Positions 28,203 to 36,780 of a stretch of DNA of 64,000 nt are shown here, one piece after another. A program made the translations under genes and the position numbers. The notes beneath the pieces are model-generated. The model searched no databases and was not told where the DNA came from. It saw only the letters and a list, made by a program, of their open reading frames with translations. Numbering within the stretch: the stretch's first letter is position 1; each line of letters opens with the position of its first letter. Source of the DNA: Microbacterium sp. cf332 (GTDB taxonomy: Bacteria > Actinomycetota > Actinomycetes > Actinomycetales > Microbacteriaceae); contig NZ_FNKN01000003.1 of the NCBI RefSeq assembly GCF_900102175.1, forward strand, positions 414 to 64,413, read 5' to 3'.

Positions 28203-29290
28203 GCATCGCCCGTCTGTGGACCGTCGCGCGCCTCGAGCTGCTCCAGCGCATCCGGACGGTGTCGTGGTACGTGCTGCTCGGCATCTTCGCCGTGCTGCTC
28301 ATCGGCGTGACGGCGCTGTCGTTCCTGGCGTTCGGCGGCGTCGTCCCGGACGCCGGCCAGCGCGGTGCCGGCATCTACTCGACGATCGTCATCATCACCC
28401 TGCTGCTGGTCGTCCTGGTCTCGCCGACCCTCAGCGGGAACTCGATCAACGGCGACCGGGATGCCGCGACACTCGCTCCCGTGCAGGTGACCTTCGCGCG
28501 AACCTCGGAGATCCTGCTGGGCAAGGTGCTCGCCGCCTGGATCACCGGTCTCGCGTTCGCAGCCGTCGCCGCTCCCTTCCTCATCATCGCGACGCTCGCC
28601 GGGGGAGTCGACCCCGGCGTGGTCGTCGTATCGCTGCTCGTGCTGATCGTGGAGATCGGCGTGATCGCGGCGATCGGCGTCGGGCTGAGCGGCATAATCG
28701 CGCGGCCGCTCTTCTCGGTCGCGGCGACCTATCTCGTCGTGTCGGCGCTCGTGTTCGGGACGCTCATCGCGTTCGGGCTCGGCTCGACCGCGCTCTCGAG
28801 CGAGGCGACGACGAGTTACCGGCCGATGCTCTACAACCCCGACGGCTCGCCGCAGTGCCGCGACGGCTCGGAGGACTGCTGGAACGACCCCGCGCAGATG
28901 GTCTGCGGCGAGCCGCAGGAGTCCGTCTACACCGTGCCGCGGTTCGATCGCGTGTGGTGGGTGCTCGCCGCGAACCCGTTCGTGATCCTCGCCGACGCCA
29001 CACCGGCGGAGTACGACCCGCAGGGGTATCCGATCGACCTGTTCGGGCAGATCGCCTCCGGCGTGCGTCAGGCTCAGCTCGCCCCCGACCTCTCGAGCGG
29101 GTACGACGAGTGCGCTCCGAATGCTCAGGACGACATCCGCACGCCTGCGGAGATCCGCGACGACACGGTTCCGAGCTGGTTCGTCGGCCTCGGGGTGCAG
29201 GTCATCCTCGCCGGGCTGCTCGTGGCAGGAGCGTGGGCGCGGACGAGGACCCCCGCACGGGCTCTGCCCCCCGGAACGCGGATAGCGTAG
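28199..29290 (+). CDS. ABC transporter permease (ABC-2 type)
   Basis: A 363-residue membrane protein with about six hydrophobic segments. The first follows a short cytosolic start (SIARLWTVARLELLQRIR), which is typical of ABC-2 permeases. A large polar insertion of about 130 residues (about 200-325) with several cysteines (for example CRDGSEDCW) lies before the last segment and should be outside the cell; such a loop is unusual for the family. The gene pairs with the ATPase upstream. Cargo unknown. Confidence 0.88.
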   Translation: MSIARLWTVARLELLQRIRTVSWYVLLGIFAVLLIGVTALSFLAFGGVVPDAGQRGAGIYSTIVIITLLLVVLVSPTLSGNSINGDRDAATLAPVQVTFARTSEILLGKVLAAWITGLAFAAVAAPFLIIATLAGGVDPGVVVVSLLVLIVEIGVIAAIGVGLSGIIARPLFSVAATYLVVSALVFGTLIAFGLGSTALSSEATTSYRPMLYNPDGSPQCRDGSEDCWNDPAQMVCGEPQESVYTVPRFDRVWWVLAANPFVILADATPAEYDPQGYPIDLFGQIASGVRQAQLAPDLSSGYDECAPNAQDDIRTPAEIRDDTVPSWFVGLGVQVILAGLLVAGAWARTRTPARALPPGTRIA

Positions 29291-29297
29291 GAAGATC

Positions 29298-30485
29298 ATG
29301 GTCACCGAACTCGACATCACCCGCCGCGAGGCCATCGATGCCTACCACGTGATCGGCGAGACGCCCTCTCCCGACCTGCAGGGGATCGTGCGTCTGGCCG
29401 CGACCGTCTGCGGCGTCGACACCGCCGTCATCAACATCATCGACGACCGCTTCCAGCACCAGATCGCCGCGGTCGGCTTCGAGCCGGCCGTGTGCTCGCG
29501 CGAGGACTCGATGTGCGCCGCCGTCATCGCACGCCCCGGGCGCGTCGTCGTGCCCGACGCTCGCCTCGACGAGCGCTTCGCGCACAACCCCTTCGTCACG
29601 GGTGAGGTGGCGCACGTGCGCTTCTACGCGTCGAGCCCGCTCGTCACGCCGGCGGGCGTCGCGATCGGGACGCTGTGCGTCTTCAACGACACCGTCGGCG
29701 ATCTCGACGAGCCGGAGCGCGAGGCGCTCGACCTGCTCGCACACCAGGTCGTCGACCTCCTCGAGCTGCGCCGCATCAGTCGTCAGCTCACCGCGTCGAA
29801 CGATCAGCTCTCCCGCTTCGCGGGACAGATCAGCCACGATCTGCGCAATCCGCTGACTGCGCTGACCGGCTTTCTCGAGCTCGCGATCGACAGCCCCGAC
29901 ATGGACAACGCGCCCGACGCTGCACGCGTGCTGGCACGAGCCGAGTCCGCGGCCGATCGCATGAACGCGATGATCTCGGACATCCTCGCCTACGCCCGAG
30001 TGGGCGGGGCCAGCCCGCAGCGCACCCACGTCGACCTCGCGGCGGTGATGCACGCGGTCATCGAGGACGTCGACGCCCAGATCACCGCCTCCGGCGCCGA
30101 CGTGCGCGTCGACATCGACGTGCAGCCGATCGGGGACCCCACGCTGCTGCGCGCGGTGCTGCAGAACATCGTCGCGAATGCGCTGAAGTTCACCGCCGCC
30201 GTCGACCGGGTGCCACGCGTGGAGGTCGACGCCCACGCGGTCCACGGCGGCTGGCGCATCACGGTCGACGACAACGGCCCGGGCGTTCCGCCGGCCGACC
30301 GCGAGCGTGTGTTCGCACTCATGGAACGGGGCGAGTCCGATACCGAGGGCCTCGGCATCGGACTGTCGACGTGCCGGCGCGTTATCGAGGCGCACGGCGG
30401 CCGCGTCGGACTCGACGAGTCGCCGCTCGGTGGCGCCCGCGTCTGGATCCTGCTTCCGGATCCGGACGCCGAAGCCGCCGCCTGA
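29298..30485 (+). CDS. GAF-domain histidine kinase (soluble, orphan)
   Basis: A 395-residue kinase without membrane segments. A GAF domain (about 20-150, with FQHQIAAVGFE and IGTLCVFND) is followed by HisKA with ISHDLRNPLTALTGF (H180) and an ATPase domain with NIVANALKFT, DDNGPGVP and GLGIGLSTCRRVIEAHGG. Many such GAF kinases sense small molecules, redox or light, but the ligand here is unknown. TAGCGT at 29283-29288 lies 9 bases before the ATG. No response regulator is beside it. It is the second orphan kinase in this segment. Confidence 0.9.
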   Translation: MVTELDITRREAIDAYHVIGETPSPDLQGIVRLAATVCGVDTAVINIIDDRFQHQIAAVGFEPAVCSREDSMCAAVIARPGRVVVPDARLDERFAHNPFVTGEVAHVRFYASSPLVTPAGVAIGTLCVFNDTVGDLDEPEREALDLLAHQVVDLLELRRISRQLTASNDQLSRFAGQISHDLRNPLTALTGFLELAIDSPDMDNAPDAARVLARAESAADRMNAMISDILAYARVGGASPQRTHVDLAAVMHAVIEDVDAQITASGADVRVDIDVQPIGDPTLLRAVLQNIVANALKFTAAVDRVPRVEVDAHAVHGGWRITVDDNGPGVPPADRERVFALMERGESDTEGLGIGLSTCRRVIEAHGGRVGLDESPLGGARVWILLPDPDAEAAA

Positions 30486-30500
30486 CGTGGGTCGGGTCGC

Positions 30501-31418
30501 TCAGCGCCGCAGCGTGTGCGAGGGATGCTCGCCGTACATCGCCGCGTAGAGCTGGGCGAAGCGTCCCGTGTGGGCGAAGCCCCAGCGCAGGGCGACCTCG
30601 CGCACCGTCGTCGATCCGGCAAGCGCCGCTCGCAGGTCGTGGTGGGCGCCTTCGATCCGCAGCCGTCGCAGGTAGGTGCTCGGCGGGATGCCGAACGCCT
30701 TGTGGAACGCGCTCTGCAGTGCGCGGACGGAGATGCCGGCCGCGACGGCGATGTCGTGGATGCTGATCGCCTCGCCGATGTTCTCCTCCATGTACGCGAC
30801 CGCGCTCCGGACCGCTCGTGCGGCGGGCCGGCGTCGTTCGCTGTCGTCGGGGTCGAGCAGCGGGAACGCGCTGACGAGCGAGGCGACCGCCTGGTGGAGG
30901 AGCTGAGTGCGCATCAGAGGGGACGCCGCGACGCTCTCGTCGGCCAGCATCGTCGCCTCGAGGAACCGGAGGGTCTCGGCCACGAGCCGCGGGTTGGTGG
31001 CCCGGCGGTTCAGACCCGAGAACTGCAACCGGCGCGGATCGTCGCCGATGAGCGATCGCAGCACATGGTCGAGCGTCTCGGTGGTGATGCTGAAGGTGCG
31101 GAGGTGGAGCTGCCCGAACTCCGCCGTGAACTCCGTGTCGGGCGGTACGACGAACGGCGTTCGGCCGTCGCCGGACTCGTTGCCCACCTGCCAGCGGTGG
31201 TTCCCCTGCGCGGCGTGCGCGACGACGAGGCGGGGGAAGGCCCGCGTCGTCGTGCGCACGGAGCCGCTGAAGCGCACGGCCGCAGCAGCTGCGGCGGGGT
31301 GCGCGAGAGCGGCCATCTCGTAGCGGAAGCTGGTGGCGGGTTCGACGGAGAGCGCGACGGGCGTCTCGTAGAGGGAACTGACCGATTCCTGCGCTCGACC
31401 GGGGTCGTCGGTCTGCAA
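30501..31418 (-). CDS. AraC-family transcriptional regulator
   Basis: A 305-residue regulator with a cupin-like AraC-binding N-terminal domain (VVPPDTEFTAEFGQLHLR) and a C-terminal double helix-turn-helix (ISIHDIAVAAGISVRALQ and VREVALRWGFAHTGRFAQLY). The start is uncertain. The frame stays open into the next upstream gene, but coding sense begins near the DUF7882 stop. I chose the TTG at 31418; a TTG at 31445 is also possible. It lies 19 bases after the DUF7882 stop and is probably in the same transcript. Target genes unknown. Confidence 0.85.
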   Translation of the reverse strand: MQTDDPGRAQESVSSLYETPVALSVEPATSFRYEMAALAHPAAAAAAVRFSGSVRTTTRAFPRLVVAHAAQGNHRWQVGNESGDGRTPFVVPPDTEFTAEFGQLHLRTFSITTETLDHVLRSLIGDDPRRLQFSGLNRRATNPRLVAETLRFLEATMLADESVAASPLMRTQLLHQAVASLVSAFPLLDPDDSERRRPAARAVRSAVAYMEENIGEAISIHDIAVAAGISVRALQSAFHKAFGIPPSTYLRRLRIEGAHHDLRAALAGSTTVREVALRWGFAHTGRFAQLYAAMYGEHPSHTLRR

Positions 31419-31437
31419 CCCCCGCCGAACGGGCTGG

Positions 31438-31767
31438 CTATTCAACGACCAGCTTGTCGGCCGCGGACTCGGCGGGCTCGGGGACGACATAGAGCCCGCT
31501 CGGCGAGTTGGCCGTGTACATGAGGGCCTCGAGCCAGGATCGGTTGATGGCGGGGTTCCGGCTGCCGTGGAAGGTGAACACGAGCGACGCACCCGCGTGC
31601 ATCCACACGGTCGTCCGTCCCTTGCCGACGCTGACGTCGTCCTTCCAGGTGAAGAAGAAGGCCTCGCCGCGGCGGAGCTTCGCTCCGATGGTCATCTGGA
31701 GGTGAGCGAGCGTGCGGTCCTCGATGTCGACACGATTGCTGCCGTCGTAAACGAACCTGCCCAACAT
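31438..31767 (-). CDS. DUF7882-family small protein (copy 1)
   Basis: A 109-residue protein of the small family widespread in Microbacteriaceae, often mislabelled ATP-dependent DNA ligase. Family blocks are GRFVYDGSNRVDIEDRTLAH, KLRRGEAFFFTWKDD, GRTTVWMH and ANSPSGLYVVPEP. The fold looks like a compact beta sandwich; no ligase lysine motif exists. GAGGAGG lies directly before the ATG at 31767, so a TTG at 31764, with better spacing and matching the MGRF start of copy 2, may be the true start. Function unknown. It is followed by the AraC gene. Confidence 0.88.
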   Translation of the reverse strand: MLGRFVYDGSNRVDIEDRTLAHLQMTIGAKLRRGEAFFFTWKDDVSVGKGRTTVWMHAGASLVFTFHGSRNPAINRSWLEALMYTANSPSGLYVVPEPAESAADKLVVE

Positions 31768-31925
31768 TCCTCCTCGCGCGCCAAGGTTCGGCGCGATCCT
31801 CAGCTTCTGCGATCGCCTCGCGGCGCCGCGTGGAAGAGTCCGTTCCGCGCGCGCGCGATCCGCGACGCGCACAGCCGTGCTGTGCCTCGGCAGATTCGAG
31901 GGATTGATCTATCTGCGGGAGGGGG

Positions 31926-31954
31926 TTGACTTTCGGCGCCCTCGGCAGTACACA
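31926..31954 (+). promoter_or_regulatory. Near-consensus promoter antisense to the 69-aa gene
   Basis: TTGACT (31926-31931) and TACACA (31949-31954) are separated by exactly 17 bases, the best sigma-70-like promoter I saw in the window. It points to the plus strand, so its transcript would run antisense through the whole minus-strand 69-aa gene and towards DUF7882 copy 2 at 32300. The 187 bases from 31768 to 31954 otherwise hold no gene. Confidence 0.5.
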
Positions 31955-32164
31955 TCAGTCGCCGGGGATGGCGGCAAGCGTCACATCGACGCCCGACGAG
32001 ATCAGCAGGTCGGTCGTCTGCGCCACACCTTCCCCGTCGTTGACGGTGAGCCATCCGTGCCCGGACGCGAGTGCGGCAGCGATCTCGGCCCGGATATCCT
32101 CGATCTCGCGTCCGCCGATGCTGTAGAGGCGACCGCCGTAGAACAGATCGACTCTCTTGGCCAC
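31955..32164 (-). CDS. Conserved small protein between DUF7882 copies (69 aa)
   Basis: A GTG at 32164 with a GGGGGCGG ribosome-binding sequence about 7 bases upstream opens a 69-residue frame. It begins with a beta-rich RVDLFYGGRLYSIGG segment followed by a helix (IEDIRAEIAAALASG) and two more strands. I recognise it as a small protein commonly found in Microbacteriaceae; no function is known to me. It lies on the same strand as DUF7882 copy 1 and the AraC gene, and opposite to copy 2. An antisense promoter faces its 3' end. Confidence 0.72.
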   Translation of the reverse strand: MAKRVDLFYGGRLYSIGGREIEDIRAEIAAALASGHGWLTVNDGEGVAQTTDLLISSGVDVTLAAIPGD

Positions 32165-32299
32165 GGTGATCCGCCCCCCATTCGACGGCGCAGCACGGCC
32201 GTGTCAGGCGAGACTACCGATCTGACGCGCCAGCACAAGGGGCTGCCCCCGTCGAGAAGCCGCTCGTTAAGGTCGGCCCCGTTACGGAGAGGAGACACG

Positions 32300-32635
32300 A
32301 TGGGCAGATTCATCTACGAGAACCAGATACGTGCTGATTTCGAGGACCGGACCCTCGTCCATCTCCAGACGGTCATCACGACCAAGCTCCGCCGCGGCGA
32401 AGCCTTCACCTTGACCTGGAAGGACGACGTCAGCATCGGTGACGGCCGGACGACGGTGTGGCTGCACCCGGGTTGCGGCCTCGTCTTCAAGTACTACGGA
32501 AGCCGGACCCCCGCCCTCAATCGAGCGTGGCTCGAGGCGCTCACCTTCACGGCCAATTCGCCCACCGGCCTCTACGTCGTTCCGGAGCCGCCCGATACGC
32601 CGCGCAACGGCACGTTCGTCGACACCGTGGAATAG
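32300..32635 (+). CDS. DUF7882-family small protein (copy 2)
   Basis: A 111-residue paralogue of the gene at 31438-31767. The blocks are GRFIYENQIRADFEDRTL, KLRRGEAFTLTWKDD, GRTTVWLHPGCGLVFKYYG and ANSPTGLYVVPEPPD, sharing about two thirds of residues with copy 1 by eye. The ATG has a GGAGAGGAG ribosome-binding sequence 5 bases upstream, and TAAGGT at 32267-32272 is a possible -10 box. The two copies face away from each other with the 69-aa gene between them, which suggests an old duplication with inversion. Function unknown. Confidence 0.88.
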   Translation: MGRFIYENQIRADFEDRTLVHLQTVITTKLRRGEAFTLTWKDDVSIGDGRTTVWLHPGCGLVFKYYGSRTPALNRAWLEALTFTANSPTGLYVVPEPPDTPRNGTFVDTVE

Positions 32636-32727
32636 GGCTCACGGCGTCGGCCGCCACCTGGGTGACGACCGTGCATCAGCAGGGAGTACGGCGCATATAC
32701 CGCCGCGGCGATCCACCGCTCCGTAGT

Positions 32728-33906
32728 GTGGGCCTCAGCCGTCGGCATCCGCCTTCTGCTCCCGACCTTCCCGGTCTAAACGAGTCAGCAGGTGCTCCCA
32801 TCGCTTCATCCGTCGTCGAGTCGCGTCTCGGCCCCGTCCGCACCACGTACGCCGGCACCGCCGATTTCCCGCCGATGGCGAAGGCCTTCACCGATGTCTC
32901 GCGCGTCGTTCGCGAGTCGGGCCTTCTGAATCGTACGCCGTGGTTCTACGGCCTCGTCGGGCTGGCCCTCCTGCTCGCCATCGGCGGATGCGTCACCGGC
33001 TTCGTGCTGCTCGGTGACAGCTGGTTCCAGCTGCTCATCGCCGGTGCCCTCGGCATCGTCTTCACGCAGATCGCCTTCCTCGCCCACGAGGCCGACCACC
33101 GTCAGGTGCTCGCCTCGGGCCCGGCGAACGACCGGCTCGCGCGGTTCCTCGCCGTCGGCGTCGTCGGTATGAGCCTGTCGTGGTGGACGACGAAGCACGC
33201 ACGCCACCACTCGAACCCGAACAAGGTGGGCAAGGACCCCGATATCGAGATCGACACGATCTCGTTCGTCGAAGAGGATGCGGCCACGGCGCGCGGCCTC
33301 CGCCGGTTCATCACCCAGCGCCAGGGCTGGTTCTTCTTCCCCCTGCTGCTGCTCGAGGGCCTGAACCTGCACGCACTGTCGGTGCGCCACCTCGTCAGCC
33401 GCGGTCCCGTGAAGAAGCGGGCCCTCGAGATCACGCTGATCCTCGCCCGGTTCGCGGTGTTCGTGGCCCCCGTCTTCATCTTCCTGCCGCTCGGCATGGC
33501 CTTCGCCTTCTTCGGCGTTCAGGTCGCCGTCTTCGGTCTCTACATGGGGGCGTCGTTCGCCCCGAACCACAAGGGCATGGCGATCATCGCGCCCGACGCG
33601 AAGCTCGACTTCTTCAGCAAGCAGGTGCGGACCTCCCGCAACATCGGCGGCGGCTGGTGGGCCACCTGGCTCATGGGCGGGCTCAACTACCAGATCGAGC
33701 ATCACCTGTTCCCGAACATGCCGCGTCCGGCGCTCGCCCGCGCGCGCGAGATCGTCAGGGACCAGTGCGCGACGCTCGACGTCCCCTACACCGAGACCAC
33801 GCTGTGGCGCTCGTACGCCATCGTCATCGGGTACCTGAACCGCGTCGGCCTCGCGGCTCGCGATCCGTTCGACTGCCCCATGCGTGCGGAGTACCGCCGC
33901 GCCTGA
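32728..33906 (+). CDS. Membrane fatty-acid desaturase
   Basis: An integral-membrane di-iron desaturase that puts double bonds in acyl chains. The three histidine boxes are HEADH, HARHH and QIEHHLFPNMP, and four hydrophobic segments surround them. The start is unresolved. Conserved sequence seems to begin near ESRLGPVRTTYAG, but the frame has no ATG, GTG or TTG between the GTG at 32728 and the ATG at 32875. An ATC at 32800 with AGCAGG upstream is possible. The GTG is reported so that no conserved residue is lost; the first 24 residues may not be translated. Cold or membrane-fluidity adaptation is the likely role. Confidence 0.85.
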   Translation: MGLSRRHPPSAPDLPGLNESAGAPIASSVVESRLGPVRTTYAGTADFPPMAKAFTDVSRVVRESGLLNRTPWFYGLVGLALLLAIGGCVTGFVLLGDSWFQLLIAGALGIVFTQIAFLAHEADHRQVLASGPANDRLARFLAVGVVGMSLSWWTTKHARHHSNPNKVGKDPDIEIDTISFVEEDAATARGLRRFITQRQGWFFFPLLLLEGLNLHALSVRHLVSRGPVKKRALEITLILARFAVFVAPVFIFLPLGMAFAFFGVQVAVFGLYMGASFAPNHKGMAIIAPDAKLDFFSKQVRTSRNIGGGWWATWLMGGLNYQIEHHLFPNMPRPALARAREIVRDQCATLDVPYTETTLWRSYAIVIGYLNRVGLAARDPFDCPMRAEYRRA

Positions 33907-33949
33907 CACGCAGCACCCTCCGACATCGGCCACGGCTCATACTGAGTCC

Positions 33950-34255
33950 GTGGCCGATGTCGATTCCGAACGCTGGCTCGTCATCGACGGCCGGCGCTGG
34001 CGGCGCACCGATCCCTCGTTACCCGACGACGTCGTCGCCGCGCTGAAGTCGCACCTCGGGCGCGGGCGGTCGGCGGTGGGCGCCGCGAAGCGTCGCGGGG
34101 ACGACCAGGGCGTCGCGGCGGCCCGGGAACGGGTGGGGCTGGCCAAGCACGGCCTGGGGGAGCGCGGCCCGTACTGGTGGGACGAGCCCGAGCGCGAGCG
34201 CCTCGCACGGGCGCGAGATGCGCTGCGGCGCCTCGACGAGCTCGACGCGGGCTGA
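33950..34255 (+). CDS. Small conserved hypothetical protein (101 aa)
   Basis: A GTG at 33950 preceded by a CATACT -10-like box at 6 bases opens a 101-residue, highly charged frame. Blocks such as WLVIDGRRWRRTDPSLPDD, AVGAAKRRGDD and KHGLGERGPYWWDEPE are recognisable as a conserved actinobacterial small protein, sometimes labelled Tol-related without good reason. It is helical in its C-terminal half, with no membrane segment. Function unknown. Confidence 0.78.
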   Translation: MADVDSERWLVIDGRRWRRTDPSLPDDVVAALKSHLGRGRSAVGAAKRRGDDQGVAAARERVGLAKHGLGERGPYWWDEPERERLARARDALRRLDELDAG

Positions 34256-34294
34256 GCCGAGCACGGCGGCGGTCGGCACTGGCAGACTCGCCTC

Positions 34295-34582
34295 ATGGGC
34301 GAACCCGATCTTCGCGCTGCTCTCGAAGAGCTGGCGTCGCTGCTGCGTTCCGTCGGAGCTGATCCGTGGGCGGAGTGGGCTTCGCGATCGGCGGATCACG
34401 TCGCCGCCGGCGGTGACCCGACCGCGATCCGTCGGGCGTTCGGCGGGATGGGCAGCCTGAACGACCTCGTGATCCATCCCATCAACGGGCATCGCGTCGC
34501 GTCGTCGCAGGTCGCCGAGGCGAACGAGCGCCTGTCGTTGCTGCGCCAGCGCATCTTCGCCGCTGCGACAAGAGCGGAGTAG
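34295..34582 (+). CDS. Small conserved hypothetical protein (95 aa)
   Basis: A CAGACT box lies 6 bases before the ATG at 34295. The 95-residue product starts with a helix (LRAALEELASLLRSVG), then WAEWASR and a conserved FGGMGSLNDLVIHPINGH block, and ends in a second helix. It may match a DUF6966-like family, but I am not certain. The stop is one base from the 3' end of the convergent tRNA. Confidence 0.75.
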   Translation: MGEPDLRAALEELASLLRSVGADPWAEWASRSADHVAAGGDPTAIRRAFGGMGSLNDLVIHPINGHRVASSQVAEANERLSLLRQRIFAAATRAE

Positions 34583-34583
34583 A

Positions 34584-34655
34584 CGCGACGGCGGGAGTCG
34601 AACCCGCAACGCGATCGGTTATGAGCCGATGCCCGGGACCACCCGGATCGCCGCG
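34584..34655 (-). tRNA. Unusual 72-nt tRNA with CAU anticodon (Met- or Ile2-like)
   Basis: On the minus strand a full cloverleaf folds. Acceptor CGCGGCG pairs with CGTCGCG (one G-T pair). The D arm is CCGGG-TGGT-CCCGG. The anticodon stem ATCGG/CCGAT has loop CTCATAA (anticodon CAT). The T arm is GCGGG-TTCGACT-CCCGC. Odd points are the short 4-base D loop, A instead of T at position 8, a C1-G72 first pair and T rather than A at the discriminator position; CCA is not encoded. A TAGCGT -10 box (minus, 34664-34669) lies 8 bases upstream, so it seems to be transcribed. It could be elongator Met, tRNA-Ile2 (CAU) or a degenerate copy. Confidence 0.7.
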
Positions 34656-34718
34656 ATGCCCTCACGCTACGTCGGGCCATAAAGGACCGCCAGCGCTGTG
34701 AAGGTCGGAGTCGTCGTG

Positions 34719-35145
<427 letters not shown>

Positions 35146-35153
<8 letters not shown>

Positions 35154-36666
35154 CGATGTCCTCCGGTTCGAGGATGCGGATCTCGATGTAGCCGCTGTCC
35201 TGGTCGATTGTGAGGACCTGCCGCGTGACCGTCGAGCCCGCCGAGGGAATCGTCGTCACGACCGCGGTTCGGCCGGCTCCATCGGGCCTCGCGTCAGCAT
35301 CGTCCGTGAGCAGGGTCCACTCGTCGCCCTGGGAGAGGGTGAACGACGCCTCGTCGCCGACGGACGCGCGCAGCGACAGCTCGACGCCCGGCTCGACGGT
35401 GATCAGGGTCGTTCCCGCGCCCTTCTCGATCGTCACCGGCCTCGCATCCGGCGAATTCACGAGAGCGACGAAGACGTCGCCGAAGGTCTGTCGGAACGGC
35501 TCGGTCGCGTCGGACGAGACGTTGGAGATCGAGTAGGAGCCGACGTGCAGCTCGAGGAGGACCGGGACGGCGATCGCGCCGCCGCCGCCCACCAGCAGGC
35601 ACGCCGTGGTGAAGGCGAGGAAGCCGCTCCGCCGCCGCGCGGCGCCGGCGACGATCATGGCGAGGGCCGTCACCAGGGCGGCGACGAAGAGGCCGAGCGC
35701 GACGGACAGCTCGCCCGGAGAGGCCAGCCCGGCGAACGTTCCGGCGATGACCGCGACCCCGGCGCTCGCCGCGACGAACGCGAGGCTCGTGCGCGGATGC
35801 TGCGCGCGTCGAAGGTCGCGTCGCTCGGCTGCCGCGCGCGCGAATACGGCCGCCGCGGCGCGCCGCTCCTCCCGCGCGAGCGCCCGTGCCGCGCGCTCCG
35901 CATCGTCCTGCTCGCGACGCCACGCCCGATCGCGTTCTCTCCACGAGGCATGCTGAGCGCGCCAGGCGGCCAGGGCGGTCGCATCGGCATCGGCATCGTC
36001 ATCCGCATCGGCGTCGCCGTCCACGTCCGAGGGCGCGGGCGTGGCGGGCGCGTCAGCGACCTCCGCCCCGCCCGCGCCGGCATCCGCGACAGAGCCGTCG
36101 ACGGATGCGGCCGGGACCGTCTGGGATGCCACGGTTACCCGACGCAGCTCCCCATCGACGGTGCCCGGGGTCCGACGCGCTGCCCGCACGAGCAGCGCGA
36201 TCACCGTGGCCGCCACCACGATGCCGCCCGCGAGGACGACGACGGCGAGCACCGCCACGGCCGCCCCGGCGTTCGAGCCCGCGACGACCGCCGCGATGGT
36301 CACGAACAGGACGAGCGCCTGCAGGAGCCCGATGATCGCGGTGAGGAGTATCGCGGCCTGCGCATACGAGAACCTGCCGTTCTCGAGGTCGGACGCGTGC
36401 GAGCGGCGTGCGGCGTCCGGAAGAACCGCCCAGGCCGCCGCGTACGCGACGATCGCGGGGAGTCCGATGACGGTCGCGACGACCGCGACGCCTCGGACGA
36501 TGACCGGGTCGACACCCCACCGCGCCGCCAGCCCGGCGCACACGCCTCCGACCCAGCCGTCGCGGCGAACGAGTCCGAGACCGGCGGCCCAGGTGAGAAA
36601 GCGGCGGTCGGTGCCCGCGTCCACCGAGGGAGACGGCGGGGCGGCGGTGAGCGGCCGAGAGGTCAT
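35146..36666 (-). CDS. PspC-domain membrane protein (LiaF-like)
   Basis: A 506-residue membrane protein. A PspC domain (about 30-85, RRDGWVGGVCAGLAARWGVD) is followed by several hydrophobic segments, an acidic and Ala-Arg-rich cytosolic linker (about 200-290), more membrane helices, and a C-terminal extracytoplasmic beta-rich domain of about 130 residues resembling the toastrack region of LiaF-like proteins. The ATG at 36666 was chosen because PspC homology starts soon after. It is divergent from a PspC-fused kinase and its regulator, the usual actinobacterial envelope-stress arrangement. Confidence 0.87.
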
Positions 36667-36780
36667 GCTCCGATCCTCCGGCGACGGGGTGCTCGGCCGA
36701 TATGGGGGATGGCCCTGACCGGCCCCTGAACCTCCGCCCCGGGCGGTGTCGTGCGGCATCCGGGGTGATTGGATGTCGCC

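Noticed and set aside
31438..32635. Naming the two small genes ATP-dependent DNA ligase
   Set aside because: Neither has the KxDG nucleotidyltransferase lysine or the needed length. The label seems to be a propagated annotation error for DUF7882.
34584..34655. Integration (att) site at the tRNA
   Set aside because: No integrase and no repeated tRNA 3' end were seen on either side within the window.
36769..36780. Upstream start for the PspC-fused kinase
   Set aside because: It adds four unconserved residues and has no better ribosome-binding site than the ATG at 36781.
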